A DNA stretch of 64,000 nt from Kiritimatiellia bacterium (GTDB lineage: Bacteria; Verrucomicrobiota; Kiritimatiellia; CAIVKH01): positions 395,761-459,760 of the forward strand of contig JAOSKE010000003.1 of the NCBI GenBank assembly GCA_027493775.1, in the 5' to 3' direction. The translations under genes and the position numbers were made by a program. The notes below the pieces were generated by a model. That model did not search any database. It was not told the origin of the DNA and saw nothing but the letters and a program-made list of their open reading frames with translations. Positions 39,644 to 50,930 of the stretch are shown here, piece by piece (position 1 is the stretch's first letter; every line of letters starts with the position of its first letter).

Positions 39644-40651
39644 TTGCCTTGTTATTTTCGCACGCACTATAGGAAGTGGTGTGGATTGTCTGACGCGTTA
39701 CTAGAACTGTTGCCGAGTGTCTTGCTGGAAGGCCTTTTGTTGGGCTGTGTCTATGCCATGATCGCGCTGGGCTATACGATGGTCTATGGCGTATTGGGCC
39801 TGATCAACTTTGCGCACTCGGAGGTGTTCATGATCGGCGCCGTGGCCGGCGTGGAGGTCTATCGCTATCTCGGCCCGCACATCGGCAATCCTTACGCGCT
39901 GGCGCTGACCGCGCTCGTGGTTGCGGCGGGGGTGTCGGGGCTGCTTGCGATGGCGATTGAGCGAATGGCGTATCGCCCGCTCCGTGCGCGTGGCAGCACA
40001 AACCGGCTCGTCCCCCTCATCACCGCCATTGGCCTTTCATTTTTTCTTCAGGATTTCACCCGACTGATCGAGGGCCTTTGGCACGGGGAATTCTATATGA
40101 ACTACCCGGCAAACGAGCAGATGGAGGCGCTGCATGAGTTGCCGCTGGGAATGGCGATTCAAAATAAATCCATCCTCGTGATCGGCGTCACAATCGTGAT
40201 GATGCTCGCGCTCGATTATCTCGTTCGCAAAACCAAACTCGGAAAAGCGATTCGCGCCGTCGCACAGGACGCTTCTACCGCAAGTCTAATGGGCATCAAC
40301 CCCGACCGCATTATCGCGCGCACATTTTTGATCGGCGGCGCACTCGGTGGCGTGGCGGGTGTTCTCTTCGGCCTGCTCTATTCGCAAATCAACCCGTTCG
40401 TCGGCTTCATTCCCGGAATCAAGGCGTTCACCGCTGCCGTTCTCGGCGGAATCGGAAATATTTACGGCGCCATGCTCGGCGGTCTTGTGCTCGGCACACT
40501 CGAAACACTGGGCGGAACCTATTTGTTTTTTATGACCGATGGCGCGATTGGGAATGAATACAAAGACATTTTCGCCTTCATCATCCTTGTCCTTCTCCTG
40601 CTCTTCCGCCCACAAGGACTTCTCGGCAAAACCCAAGGAGAGAAGGTATGA
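39644..40651 (+). CDS. livH: Branched-chain amino acid ABC transporter permease LivH (start codon uncertain)
   Basis: 'GLLLGCVYAMIALGYTMVYGVLGLINFAHSEVFMIGA', 'AVLGGIGNIYGAMLGGLVLG'. Confidence 0.9.
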   Translation: MPCYFRTHYRKWCGLSDALLELLPSVLLEGLLLGCVYAMIALGYTMVYGVLGLINFAHSEVFMIGAVAGVEVYRYLGPHIGNPYALALTALVVAAGVSGLLAMAIERMAYRPLRARGSTNRLVPLITAIGLSFFLQDFTRLIEGLWHGEFYMNYPANEQMEALHELPLGMAIQNKSILVIGVTIVMMLALDYLVRKTKLGKAIRAVAQDASTASLMGINPDRIIARTFLIGGALGGVAGVLFGLLYSQINPFVGFIPGIKAFTAAVLGGIGNIYGAMLGGLVLGTLETLGGTYLFFMTDGAIGNEYKDIFAFIILVLLLLFRPQGLLGKTQGEKV

Positions 40652-41908
40652 AGCGGAGTTGGCCCATTGCGCTCCTCGCCTTCGCGGCGGCCCTTTGCGG
40701 CTTCGCCCTGCTCCACGCACCGCGCAATACGTGGGCGCTGCTCGGCGTGCTCGGCGTGCTCTTCGGCTGCCTTAGTATTGACGGTCACAAGCTCGCGCGT
40801 TACACGATCGCGCTCATCCTGCTTCTTTTCTTCATCCCCGCCGCCGGGGCCAGCAACACGTTTCTCTTCGAGCTGCTCACGCAAATGGGAATCTTCGCTG
40901 CGATGGCGCTCGGCCTGAACATCGTCGTGGGAATGGCGGGACTGCTCGACCTCGGATACGCCGCGTTCTTCGCAATCGGCGCATATACGTGGGCAATTTT
41001 TGGATCAGGCCAAGCGTCTGAATTTATGAGCGGCTCGTTCCCGCTCGCGGGCTGGCCCTACTTCTATATTTTCGCGGCGCTCGCCGTAATCACCGCCGCA
41101 CTGACCGGCACGCTGATCGGCATGCCCGCCCTGCGACTACGCGGTGACTACCTCGCGATTGTCACGCTGGGTCTCGGCGAAGTGGTGCGTGTGACGGCCA
41201 ACAATCTCGATCACCCCCTCAACATCACTAACGGCCCGCAGGGCATCACCCCCATCGAACGCCCACCCATCGGTTGGTTCATCAAACTGCTAAACAGCTT
41301 CAACCTCAACGCCACACCCGCGCTCGGCTACGCGATCTTTTTTCTACCTCCTCGTTCTGGTCGTTATTGGAATTGTCGTTCTCGTCAATGTGCGACTCGA
41401 TCGCTCGCGATTCGGACGCGCATGGGTTGCCATTCGCGAAGATGAAATCGCCGCGCGCTCGATGGGTATTTCGCTCATGCACACCAAGCTGCAAGCCTTC
41501 GCAACCGGCGCGGCGTTCTCCGGCGTCATGGGCGCAATTTTTGCCGCGAAGCAACTGTTCGTCAGCCCCGAAACATTCACCCTCCTGCAATCCATTACCA
41601 TCCTCGCGATGGTCATTCTCGGCGGCATGGGATCCATACGCGGTGCGCTCATCGGCGCGATGGCGGTGACGCTGCTGAACATTGAAATACTCAAAAGCCT
41701 TTCCGACTTTCTCGTACACCTCCGCCAAACAGGTTTCATCCTGAATCTCGGATTCACATCATTCAATTTCGCCAACCTGTCAGACCAGGTGGAACCGGCG
41801 AAATATGAACGGATGATCTTCGGCCTCATCCTCGTCCTAATGATGATCTTCCGCCCCAGTGGACTCATCCCCGAACGTCGCCACCGATTGGAAACGGAGA
41901 AGAAGTGA
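40648..41908 (+). CDS. livM: Branched-chain amino acid ABC transporter permease LivM, frameshifted at T6 (41338-41343)
   Basis: 'GLNIVVGMAGLLDLGYAAFFAIGAYTWA' then, after removing one T, 'FYLLVLVVIGIVVLVNVRLDRSRFGRAWVAIREDEIAARSMGI'. Confidence 0.9.
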
Positions 41909-41945
41909 AGCGCCCTCCCCTCATTCAAGTCAGAGAGGCGCACCG

Positions 41946-42723
41946 ATGATTCTGCATGTTGCCAATCTAGCCAAACGCTTCGGCGGTTTGCTCGCCATCA
42001 ACGACCTCAGTTTCGATGTTGAGGAGGGCCACATTTTTTTCGATCATCGGGCCGAATGGCGCGGGGAAAACCACCCTGTTCAATATTCTGACCGGTGTGT
42101 ATCGCCCCGACACCGGATACGTAACCTTCAACAACAAACGCATCTCCGGCATGGCCCCACACCACATCGCCAAACGCGGCATTGCGCGTACGTTCCAAAA
42201 CATCCGACTCTTCGGCGCGATGACCGTGTATGAAAACGTGCTCATCGGCCAGCACCCGCACATTCGCTACAACTATCTCGACGCCATTTTCGGAACGCCA
42301 CGTTGCACTCGGGCCGAAAAACGCGCTCAGGAAGAAGCCGAACAACTGCTCGACTATATGGGCCTCAGCGCCCGCGCATACGACCTCGCGCAAAATTTGC
42401 CGTACGGCGCACAACGCCGTTTGGAAATCGCGCGGGCGCTTGCGCTCCGCCCAAAACTACTCCTGCTCGACGAGCCGGCTGCAGGAATGAACCCGCAGGA
42501 AACGGACGAATTAAAAACACTCATCCGCCGTTTGCGCGACGACCGCAACATCACACTGCTCCTCATTGAGCACCACATGAAAGTCGTGATGGAAATTTCA
42601 GACCGCGTCGTCGTTCTCGACTACGGCAAAAAAATTGCCGAGGGCGCCCCCGCCGAGGTGCGAAAAGAACCCGCCGTCATCGAAGCCTATCTCGGCAAGG
42701 GCGCCATGGGGAATCTCGCATGA
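41946..42723 (+). CDS. livG: Branched-chain amino acid ABC transporter ATP-binding protein LivG, frameshifted at T7 (about 42034-42040)
   Basis: 'MILHVANLAKRFGGLLAINDLSFDVEEGHIF' joins 'SIIGPNGAGKTTLFNILTG...DEPAAGMNPQE'. Confidence 0.9.
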
Positions 42724-43442
42724 ACGCCGCCGCTGTTCTTCAGTTGCAAAACGTACAGGCCTTCTATGGCCACATTCACGCGCTCAAGGATATTTCGATT
42801 GAAGTGCGCGAGGGCGAGATCGTTACGCTCATCGGTTCCAACGGCGCGGGGAAAAGCACAACGCTCCGTTGCATCTCAGGACTGCTCGCGCCGACGGAAG
42901 GCAAGATTTTGCTGCGCGGCCAACCGATCCACGGCAAAAAACCCTACGAAGTAGCCGCACTCGGCATCGGACACGCCCCCGAAGGACGAAAGATTTTTCC
43001 GCAGCTCACCGTGGAAGAGAATCTCGCCATCGGCGCATACTTGGAGTCCGACAAAACCATCATCGCGCGCCGCAAGCGCGAAGTGTACGAATTATTTCCA
43101 CGCCTCGCCGAGCGACACAAACAAGACGGCGGCACCCTCTCTGGCGGCGAACAGCAAATGCTCGCCATCGGCCGCGCCCTGATGCAAGACCCTGCAATTT
43201 TGCTTCTCGATGAACCCACCCTCGGCCTAGCCCCGGTGCTCGTTGAGCTGCTTTTCGAGACCTTACAAACACTGCACAAGGCTGGAAAAACAATTTTGCT
43301 CGTCGAACAAAATGCCTGGCACGCCCTACAGATTGCCCAACGCGCCTACGTCCTCCAAACCGGTATCATCACCCATCAAGGCGCTGCAAAAGACTTGTCC
43401 AACAATCCTGAAATCAAGCAAGCCTACCTCGGTGGCGATTGA
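42720..43442 (+). CDS. livF: Branched-chain amino acid ABC transporter ATP-binding protein LivF
   Basis: 'GSNGAGKSTTLRCISGLL', 'LSGGEQQMLAIGRALM', 'LLLDEPTLGLAPVLV'. Confidence 0.92.
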   Translation: MNAAAVLQLQNVQAFYGHIHALKDISIEVREGEIVTLIGSNGAGKSTTLRCISGLLAPTEGKILLRGQPIHGKKPYEVAALGIGHAPEGRKIFPQLTVEENLAIGAYLESDKTIIARRKREVYELFPRLAERHKQDGGTLSGGEQQMLAIGRALMQDPAILLLDEPTLGLAPVLVELLFETLQTLHKAGKTILLVEQNAWHALQIAQRAYVLQTGIITHQGAAKDLSNNPEIKQAYLGGD

Positions 43443-43495
43443 TTCCAGTCAAATTTTGAGACGTTTCGCCTCTCTCCGCACAACGCGCCGAAAAG

Positions 43496-43606
43496 TTCCA
43501 AGCCTTGGAAGTGTCCAGCGCGGTTTTTTCCAAGCGTTGGAAGTTTTTGGGTGAAAAAGTTCCAAGGGTTGGAAGTCGGTCGCAAAATGAGTTCCAAGGG
43601 TTGGAA
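43496..43606. repeat. Four-unit TTCCAA-N3-TTGGAA palindrome array, strict 32-bp period
   Basis: Units start at 43496, 43528, 43560 and 43592 (15 bp each); three unrelated 17-nt spacers. Confidence 0.92.
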
Positions 43607-43712
43607 AAAAGGGCGGAGTGCCTCCGGCGAAGCGCCGTCGCTGGAGGTCCCCTGCCCTGATCGAAAAATATCCGGACGGGTCCGCCGTGTCTGGCGGCCG
43701 ACGAGCGGTGGA

Positions 43713-44215
43713 TTAGAAGCCGATTCTAAATGCGGCGCTCAGAACGACGGTATCGCTGGAGACTGTGGGGTCGAATTCATTGATTCGTTTCCACTCGCTG
43801 AACTCGTAACTGGCGTTGATGTCCAGAGAGAGTCGGTCGCTGATGGGGGCGAGGTAGCCGATGCGCAGCACGAAGAAAGGCTTGTCGGCAAAGTCTTCGG
43901 ATGAATAAAGGATGCCGACACCGGCGCCGGCATAAAGTTCTCCGCCGACCAAGAGGAAAGCCTGGGGGCGAGCACGTCTTTCGATGCGCCGGCATAGCCG
44001 TCGTCGTAGTGATCCAACTCGAACTGGGCTGCCATGAGGTCGTTCAATTCGGTGCGCAGGCTCAATGTTGCGCCAAGTCCGGTTTTCTGAAAACGATTCG
44101 GCACGCTGTCCACGGAGTGGAACCCACGAACGCCGATGCCGAGAGAGCTTTCTGCACTCGCAGTGGCTAGGCTAAATCCGAGTAGCGATGCGACAATAAG
44201 AAAAAGTTTTTTCAT
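43713..44215 (-). CDS. Outer-membrane beta-barrel-like protein, frameshifted near 43967
   Basis: Signal peptide 'MKKLFLIVASLLGFSLATASA'; amphipathic strands ending 'VVLSAAFRIGF' with terminal Phe. Confidence 0.65.
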
Positions 44216-44288
44216 AATCGAATCTCCTGTCTAAGCCTCCAGTATAGCGCATATCCGCAGAAAGCAAGCACTGTGAATTTGCCGCGGT

Positions 44289-45968
44289 TCATTCTCGCGG
44301 AGCAACAACTTCGCGGGCGCGGTCAAGGGCGCGATCAAAGTGGTCGTGTACGTTTGCGGGGCCAATTCGACGGTAGAGCCCGGCGCCAACCAACTCGTCC
44401 CAAGGTTGGGCTTGGACACCGGAGAGGATCAGCGTGGTGCCGTCTTTCTGGCACTTTGCAAAGACATCCGCCATGGCGCGCAGGCCGGTGGCATCAATCA
44501 TCGGGACGTGGCGCATTCGCAAAATTAACACCTTGGGCGGCTTCTCAAGCTGGCCCATGGCATCCTTGAAGCGATCGGCGGCGCCGAAGAAAAACGGGCC
44601 GTAGATTTCAAACACCTCGACGCCTTCGGGCACGCTGCGATGCCGCGTTGCGTCGGGATCGCTGTCCTCATCTTCCTCGTCCGCAACATCGTCTGTGATG
44701 AAGTTCACCTGTGTGGATTCGGCCATGCGATACATAAAAAGAAACGCAGCCATAATCACGCCGGACTCAATCGCAATCGTGAGGTCCACGAACACCGTGA
44801 GCAGGAAGGTCGAAACCATGATGAGGACATCGCCGCGTTGGGCACGGAACAGTCGTATGAAGAGTCGCCACTCGCCCATATCTATCGCAACTTTGATCAG
44901 AATAGCCGCGAGCACGGGCATAGGGATCAATACGGTCCACTTGCCCAGCGCGATCATCAACACGAGCAGGGTCAGCGCGTGAATGATGCCTGCGACTGGC
45001 GTCTTTCCGCCGTTGCGAATGTTCGTCGCAGTGCGCGCAATTGCGCCGGTTGCAGGAATACCCGCGAAGAGCGGCGAGACCAAATTGGCGATTCCCTGCG
45101 CCACCAGCTCCGTGTTTGATCGGTGGCGACGCCCAGTCATTCCGTCGGCAACAACTGCGGAGAGCAGGGACTCAATCCCGCCGAGCAGCGCAATGGCAAA
45201 GGCAGGCTGGAAGAGGCGCGGCAACTGATGCCAGTCCATTTGGGGGAGCGCAGGGGCCGGGAGCATATTCGGCACACTGCCGAAGTGCGTGCCGATGGTG
45301 GCGACGGGAATTTTTAGCAAGGCGACAAGCGGGGTAAGCACGAGAATCGCGACAAGTGAGCCCGGCATACGTCGGCTGACGCGCGGCCAGAATAGGATGA
45401 TGGCGAAGGCCAGCAGGGCGAGTCCGATGGCGTACACATTGAGGCTGCCGATATGCTCCGCATAGGCGATCATCTTTTCGTGAAACTCTGCGGGTGGCGG
45501 CGGCATTTCCAAGCCGAGCAAATCGCGAATCTGGGTGACGGCGATTAAGACCGCGATCCCGCAGGTAAATCCAACTGTGAGCGGATACGGGATGAACTTG
45601 ATCATCGAGCCGAATCGCATCACGCCCATTACAAGAAGGAACGCGCCAGCGAGCATCGTTGCGACGGCTAACCCGCCGTAGCCAAATTGCTGGACCGTGT
45701 TATAGACGAGGACGATGAACGCCCCCGTCGGACCGCCGATCTGTACCCGACTCCCCCCAAGGGCGGAGATCAAAAATCCGGCGATGACGGCAGTGAACAG
45801 GCCTTGCTCCGGCTTCACGCCAGACGCGATGGCGAGCGCGATGGAAAGGGGAAGCGCGACAATTCCAACGAGGATACCGGCAAGGAGGTCGCGGTTGAAC
45901 AGAGAGAGCGAGTAGCCCTCCTTAAACAATACGGTGTAGAGCTTGGGTTTGAAGCTGGCGTCTTTCAC
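44289..45968 (-). CDS. SulP-family inorganic anion transporter with STAS domain
   Basis: 'RDLLAGILVGIVALPLSIALAIASGVKPEQGLFTAVIAGFL', C-terminal STAS 'VLILRMRHVPMIDATGLRAMADVF'. Confidence 0.9.
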   Translation of the reverse strand: MKDASFKPKLYTVLFKEGYSLSLFNRDLLAGILVGIVALPLSIALAIASGVKPEQGLFTAVIAGFLISALGGSRVQIGGPTGAFIVLVYNTVQQFGYGGLAVATMLAGAFLLVMGVMRFGSMIKFIPYPLTVGFTCGIAVLIAVTQIRDLLGLEMPPPPAEFHEKMIAYAEHIGSLNVYAIGLALLAFAIILFWPRVSRRMPGSLVAILVLTPLVALLKIPVATIGTHFGSVPNMLPAPALPQMDWHQLPRLFQPAFAIALLGGIESLLSAVVADGMTGRRHRSNTELVAQGIANLVSPLFAGIPATGAIARTATNIRNGGKTPVAGIIHALTLLVLMIALGKWTVLIPMPVLAAILIKVAIDMGEWRLFIRLFRAQRGDVLIMVSTFLLTVFVDLTIAIESGVIMAAFLFMYRMAESTQVNFITDDVADEEDEDSDPDATRHRSVPEGVEVFEIYGPFFFGAADRFKDAMGQLEKPPKVLILRMRHVPMIDATGLRAMADVFAKCQKDGTTLILSGVQAQPWDELVGAGLYRRIGPANVHDHFDRALDRAREVVAPRE

Positions 45969-46071
45969 AATCTATAAAAACGGATCAGGACGGCGCAGTT
46001 CTCCCCGTACAACCGCCACGCGAAAGTCAGGACGGCGCTGCGTTTTGCCTGAATGGATTGGTTGCTTATAT

Positions 46072-46572
46072 TTACTCGGAATCGCGTGGCGCACTTGATT
46101 TTGACTTCACCTCGGCCACGAATTCGTCGGGCAGAACGGGTTTCGGATTTTTGTTTTGCCAGTGAAACGGGGTCAGCCGCTTGTGGTAGCCATCTTTTGG
46201 CGCAACGAAAATGGCCGGGGTCTTATTCACGGCAAACTTTCCGGCAATTTCATTGTCGTCGCGGTTGAGCGGGAACATAAACTTCACCTTGATGTAACTA
46301 CGCAGATATTTTTCGACCGTCGGCACGCCCAGTACGCGTTTTTCAAACCAGTGGCACAGCCCCTTTTCATCGCTCTGCCCGTAGTTTGCAAAATAAACGA
46401 TCATATCGGCGCCCGTCTGCTTTTGAATCTCCAGCGCCTCGGCGTAGCCTTTCCCGTTCATAAACCACTTTTTCTCGGGAAACTTGTCGGCCGCAGTCGC
46501 TACGGGCGGGGCTGCCATCGCGGTCGCGCCCAGCACAAGAAATAGAATTGCACACATCCAACGAGTTTTCAT
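46072..46572 (-). CDS. Secreted thioredoxin-like fold protein
   Basis: Signal peptide; 'KQTGADMIVYFANYGQSDEKGLCHWFEKRVLGVPTVEKYLRSYIKVKF..NKTPAIFVAPK'. Confidence 0.6.
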   Translation of the reverse strand: MKTRWMCAILFLVLGATAMAAPPVATAADKFPEKKWFMNGKGYAEALEIQKQTGADMIVYFANYGQSDEKGLCHWFEKRVLGVPTVEKYLRSYIKVKFMFPLNRDDNEIAGKFAVNKTPAIFVAPKDGYHKRLTPFHWQNKNPKPVLPDEFVAEVKSKSSAPRDSE

Positions 46573-46707
46573 TTGACACCTCTCAGCATTTATTCTGGCA
46601 GATCGGCATAAACTTTCAAGAATAAGCGGGGGTTCAACAGTACGTCGCTGCGGCTTGATTTGGGCCGGGCGCTCGTGCTTGAATGGGCATTCACATAGAC
46701 AGGGTGC

Positions 46708-49564
46708 TTGATGCGTTTTTATTCGTTATTTTTACTGGTTTCACTGTTTGTTTCATCCGCCTCGGCGCAGGAACCGCCGTTGACGGCCAATTCCCGCTTC
46801 ATTCCGGGCGAAACAGCGACGCAATGGCTCCGTTACGCGTCTCGCGTGGGGCAGACGGTCGAGGTGGCGGGAACGTGGAGCCAGTGGACCAACGCGATAC
46901 CTATGATCAAAACCAACGAGGGACTATTTGCGTTGGATATTTCGACTCTGCCGATCACCAAACCAGGGCACTACGAGTACAAGTTCATCGTCAACGGTCG
47001 TTGGGAGCCGGGCGACAACCGCGAATTCGTCGTGAACGACGACTTGCTGCTGGAACGACCATCCGATGCCGTGCTCTCGGCTCATCTTGATGCGCGCGAG
47101 GAGATTACGGTTTATCTTCGGAACCCACTAGCTGATGGACAAAACCTTCGCGTCGCAATTGAGCCGGAAATTCCGGTTCGAGAGGTGGAGGCTGTTCCGG
47201 GAAATCCGGATAGTCGGCTACGTGGCTACTTGATCGCGGGGAATACACTTAAGTTTATTTTCGACGAGCGACTCTACGGCGTGAACATCCCCACGGGAAC
47301 TCTTGTCTCGGTCGCAGGAAATTTTAATTGGTGGAATCCCGATGGCGGGCGCGGGGGGGTGTGGCGCTTACAGGACGACGATGACAACGGGATTTGGGAG
47401 GTCGCCGTACCATTGGATGGCCTGCCCTACCCAGAGAACGAACCGTATCCGATGTTTCGCTTTGTGTTGCACGGGAACCAATGGATGACTGCGCCCTCCG
47501 CTGCGCCAAATCGCGTTCGCGATCCGAACGGCAACATTAATATGAAGGTGGACTTCGACAAGACGGGCATCTCGTTTCTCAAGATTCACACCGCAGCACC
47601 GATGAGTCTGTCGGAGACGTACAATGTGGTTATAGATGGACTCGGGGAGCAGCGTGTTCGGCAGGTGGTTTCCGTCGGGAAGTTGCTCGACTCGATCACG
47701 ACAAGGGAAGCGCTCGGCTCGCAACTAGACAAGGCGCGCAGCACGACGATTTATCGTCTTTTCGCGCCACGCGCGTCTTCGGTGACGCTGAATATTTTTT
47801 CCGACGTACGAATATGAAGTACAGAAGCCGGTTTATCGGCGGCTCATTCCGAGTGAACGCTATCCGATGATCAAAGACGAGACGACGGGGGTCTGGGAAA
47901 TTCGCCTGCTCGGTCTCGATACGGGCAAGTACTACGCGTTCAATGTGGATGGGCCGCAGGGGTACGGGGAAGCGTTCAACGATCAGGCTTTCATCAGCGA
48001 CCCCTACGCGCTCGCGGTCGCGCATTCAATGAACAACTCCATCGTGATAGATCGCGATGCGACGAACGAGTGGTTCGGCGGATGGACGGCGACGGATTGG
48101 AAAGCGCCAGCACGCCAGGATATGATTATCTACGAGACGCATATCCGCGATCTGACGATTCACCCCTCCGCAGGCGTCCCGCCGAGCCTCCGCGGAACCT
48201 ACGCGGGCGTGTTGGCCACCCTCGGCACGGGCGCAGGGTTGGATCACCTCAAGAAGATGGGCATCAACACCATCGAACTTCTGCCCGTTAACGAATTCGA
48301 AAACGGGACGCGCGATTACGGCTGGGGCTACAACACCACGCACTTCTATGCGCCGGAAGCTTCGTACGCCCGCGACCCGCTGAAAGGCTCTCAGTTTTAT
48401 GAGTTCAAGACAATGGTGGACGGTCTCCATCGCGCCGGATTCGCGGTGCTGCTGGATGTGGTCTATAACCACGTCGGCGGGCCGAATCTCTTCTCGATGA
48501 TCGATAAGAAGTATTTTTTCCGCCTGACGCCCGACTACAAGTTCATCAACTTCAGCGCGTGCGGCAACGACGTGCGCAGCGAGGCGCCAATGATGCGGCG
48601 CTTCATTGTGGACAACATTCTCTATTGGATGCGCGAGCATCGGGTGGACGGGTTCCGCTTCGACCTCGCGGAGCTGATTGATATGGAGACGATGCGCCAA
48701 ATCGAGCGCGAGGCGCGGGCGGTGAATCCGGATGTGATTCTGATCTCCGAGCCGTGGAGCATTCGCGGCCAGAACAAGGAAAAATTACGCGGGATGTGGT
48801 GGGGCGCGTGGAATAATGACTTCCGCTACGCAGCAAAAGACTTTGCGCGCGGTCGTGCGGATCGCGAATGGATGAAGAAAATCATTACTGGCTCAATGGA
48901 TATTTGGACGGCGAATCCATTGCAGGCGGTGAACTATCTCGAAAGCCACGATGATATGGCCTTGGCGGATGAGCTGAGCCTGCGTTCCGATCACAACGGA
49001 AAATACGTGCAGGCGTATGAGGTGGATCTAAACAAACTTGCAGCGACGGTGCTCTTCACATCGCTCGGTATGCCGATGCTGAATGAAGGTCAGGACTTTC
49101 TGCGCAGCAAATATGGAATCAGCAACACCTTTGACAAGGGCGACGCGGTCAATGCGATTCGCTGGAGCGACCGGGACCGCCCGCTCGCAGCCGAGGCAAT
49201 GAGCTACTACCGCGATCTGATCACGATGCGGCAAAGCGAACAGGGCCAGTCGTTCCGCCCCCACTTGGCGCCGCCAGCGAACTATTACATGTGGCTCACA
49301 CCGCCGGACAATGCGCGTGCATTGGGATATATCGTCAACGGCGCACATGAACTTTCGGGCCGCGCATTCGCCGTGCTGCTCAACAGTAGCGAAAATACGG
49401 CCTCGTTCCAAATATCGCTTCCGCCCGGAAACTGGCGCGTTATCGGCGACCACGTAACCATCAACCTCGACGGCCTTCCGGGTTATCCTCCCTACCAAGG
49501 CGGAGAGAGTGTCAATTTCCGCGTGAACAGTGTAAAGTCCATGATCTTGATGGACGGGTTCTGA
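46708..49564 (+). CDS. GH13 pullulanase/debranching-type enzyme with N-terminal CBM48/E-set modules, frameshifted at T6 (47795-47800)
   Basis: 'VEVAGTWSQWTNAIPMIKTNEGLFALDI..YEYKFIVNGRWEPGDN'; catalytic 'VLLDVVYNHVGG', 'GFRFDLAELID', 'VILISEPWS', 'VNYLESHDDM'. Removing one T gives 'LNIFPTYEYEVQKPVYRRLIPSERYPMIKDE'. Confidence 0.88.
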
Positions 49565-49568
49565 GGCA

Positions 49569-50930
49569 ATGATTTATCGGTTGATATTTTTGAACGGCCC
49601 CCGCACCGGTGAACGCATCACCGTTGCGGAGCAACCGATGTGTCTCGGGACGGACGCGGATTGTGCGGTGTGCGTCGAAGACGCGGAAATGGCGCGACGC
49701 CATGCGGAAGTGTTTCAAAAGGGCGACGAGTTGTTCATTCGCGATCTCGGCTCCATGAACAAAATTCTCGTGAACAAACACGAGACACAGGAAGCGCGCA
49801 TCAAACACGGCGACGAAATCGAACTGGGGCGGACGAGGCTGGTTGTTCAAGCGCTCGTCCAGGCGGACGTCGAGGGTCGCACCCGTGCCCGGCGGCGGAG
49901 GAGGCAAACCACATGGGCGGTGATGTCCCTGTTGCTGATCGGCGTTGTGCTCGCCCTGTCGGCGCGCTATGTGCCAAGGGAACAGCCGATCGAGGAGATT
50001 ACGGTGACGGATCCCGCTCTCCCGATTAAGAGTGTACTTGCTCCGACAACCAACGTGAACACGCTGACGGAGGATATTCGCACGCTCCGCAACGATCTGC
50101 GCACGATTCAGGATTCGGTGAAGAGGTTGAATCCCCCGCCACCCACCGCGCTGCCCACACTCACGCCGCCGCCCTCCCCGCGCACGGCGCGCGAAGAGGC
50201 GGAGGAGCTAATCGGCGCGGCGCGCGATGCGCGCGAGAGCAAACATTTTACGGAGGCGGACCGATTGCTTGCGCACATCCAGAATTTAGACCCCGATTTT
50301 CTCGCGGCGTATGAGGAGCGCGCGCTCCTGTTCGAGGAACAGGGACGCACCGGCGATGCCGCGATGCAATGGTCGGAAATTCTGCGGCGCAGCACGGAGT
50401 CACCGATCTATCAAAAGGCCGTTACCGAGCGCATTCGGCTGAGTCGCTTCAGCGCGACGCAACAGGGGCCGCCAGAGCTGCGCATTTTGACCGTGCAGCA
50501 GAACCGCTTCCCCGGCAACGCGGACTACGACGAGATGCGCGTATTAAAAATCGCGCTTCGGTCTGAAAGCGCCGTTCGCATTGATCCCGACAAGCTTCAC
50601 CTCGATGTTGTTTTTTATGATCGTAACACCGGTTCGGACGCAATCGAAATCTCCGACGGCCGCGTGGAGCAGCAGAAGGTTGAACTTTCTCCCGACTGGA
50701 GCGCGGAAAGCGAGCGCGTTCTCACCGCCACCTGCGTCATTCCCAAGGGGCTGCGCGAGAAACAAGAGGCCGAGGGCCAGCCACACTCTTACTATGGCTA
50801 TTACGTCCGCCTGCTCTACAACGACCAACAGCTTGATGAAACCGCGAGACCGCGCACCCTGCTGGCAGCGGCGAAGACCGACGCGAAGATCAAGCGAGTG
50901 GCCGAACGCCCGGCCGACTCAGCGCGATGA
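49569..50930 (+). CDS. FHA-domain membrane protein with TPR-like C-terminal region
   Basis: 'VEDAEMARRHAEVFQKGDELFIRDLGSMNKILVNKHETQEARIKHGDEIELGRTRLVV' FHA core; TM 'WAVMSLLLIGVVLALSARYV'. Confidence 0.8.
   Translation: MIYRLIFLNGPRTGERITVAEQPMCLGTDADCAVCVEDAEMARRHAEVFQKGDELFIRDLGSMNKILVNKHETQEARIKHGDEIELGRTRLVVQALVQADVEGRTRARRRRRQTTWAVMSLLLIGVVLALSARYVPREQPIEEITVTDPALPIKSVLAPTTNVNTLTEDIRTLRNDLRTIQDSVKRLNPPPPTALPTLTPPPSPRTAREEAEELIGAARDARESKHFTEADRLLAHIQNLDPDFLAAYEERALLFEEQGRTGDAAMQWSEILRRSTESPIYQKAVTERIRLSRFSATQQGPPELRILTVQQNRFPGNADYDEMRVLKIALRSESAVRIDPDKLHLDVVFYDRNTGSDAIEISDGRVEQQKVELSPDWSAESERVLTATCVIPKGLREKQEAEGQPHSYYGYYVRLLYNDQQLDETARPRTLLAAAKTDAKIKRVAERPADSAR

Noticed and set aside
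43496-43606. CRISPR array interpretation of the regularly spaced repeats
   Set aside because: Repeats are only 15-18 bp, nearly fully palindromic with variable centres, spacers are 17 nt, there are only 2-4 units per locus, and no cas genes are nearby.
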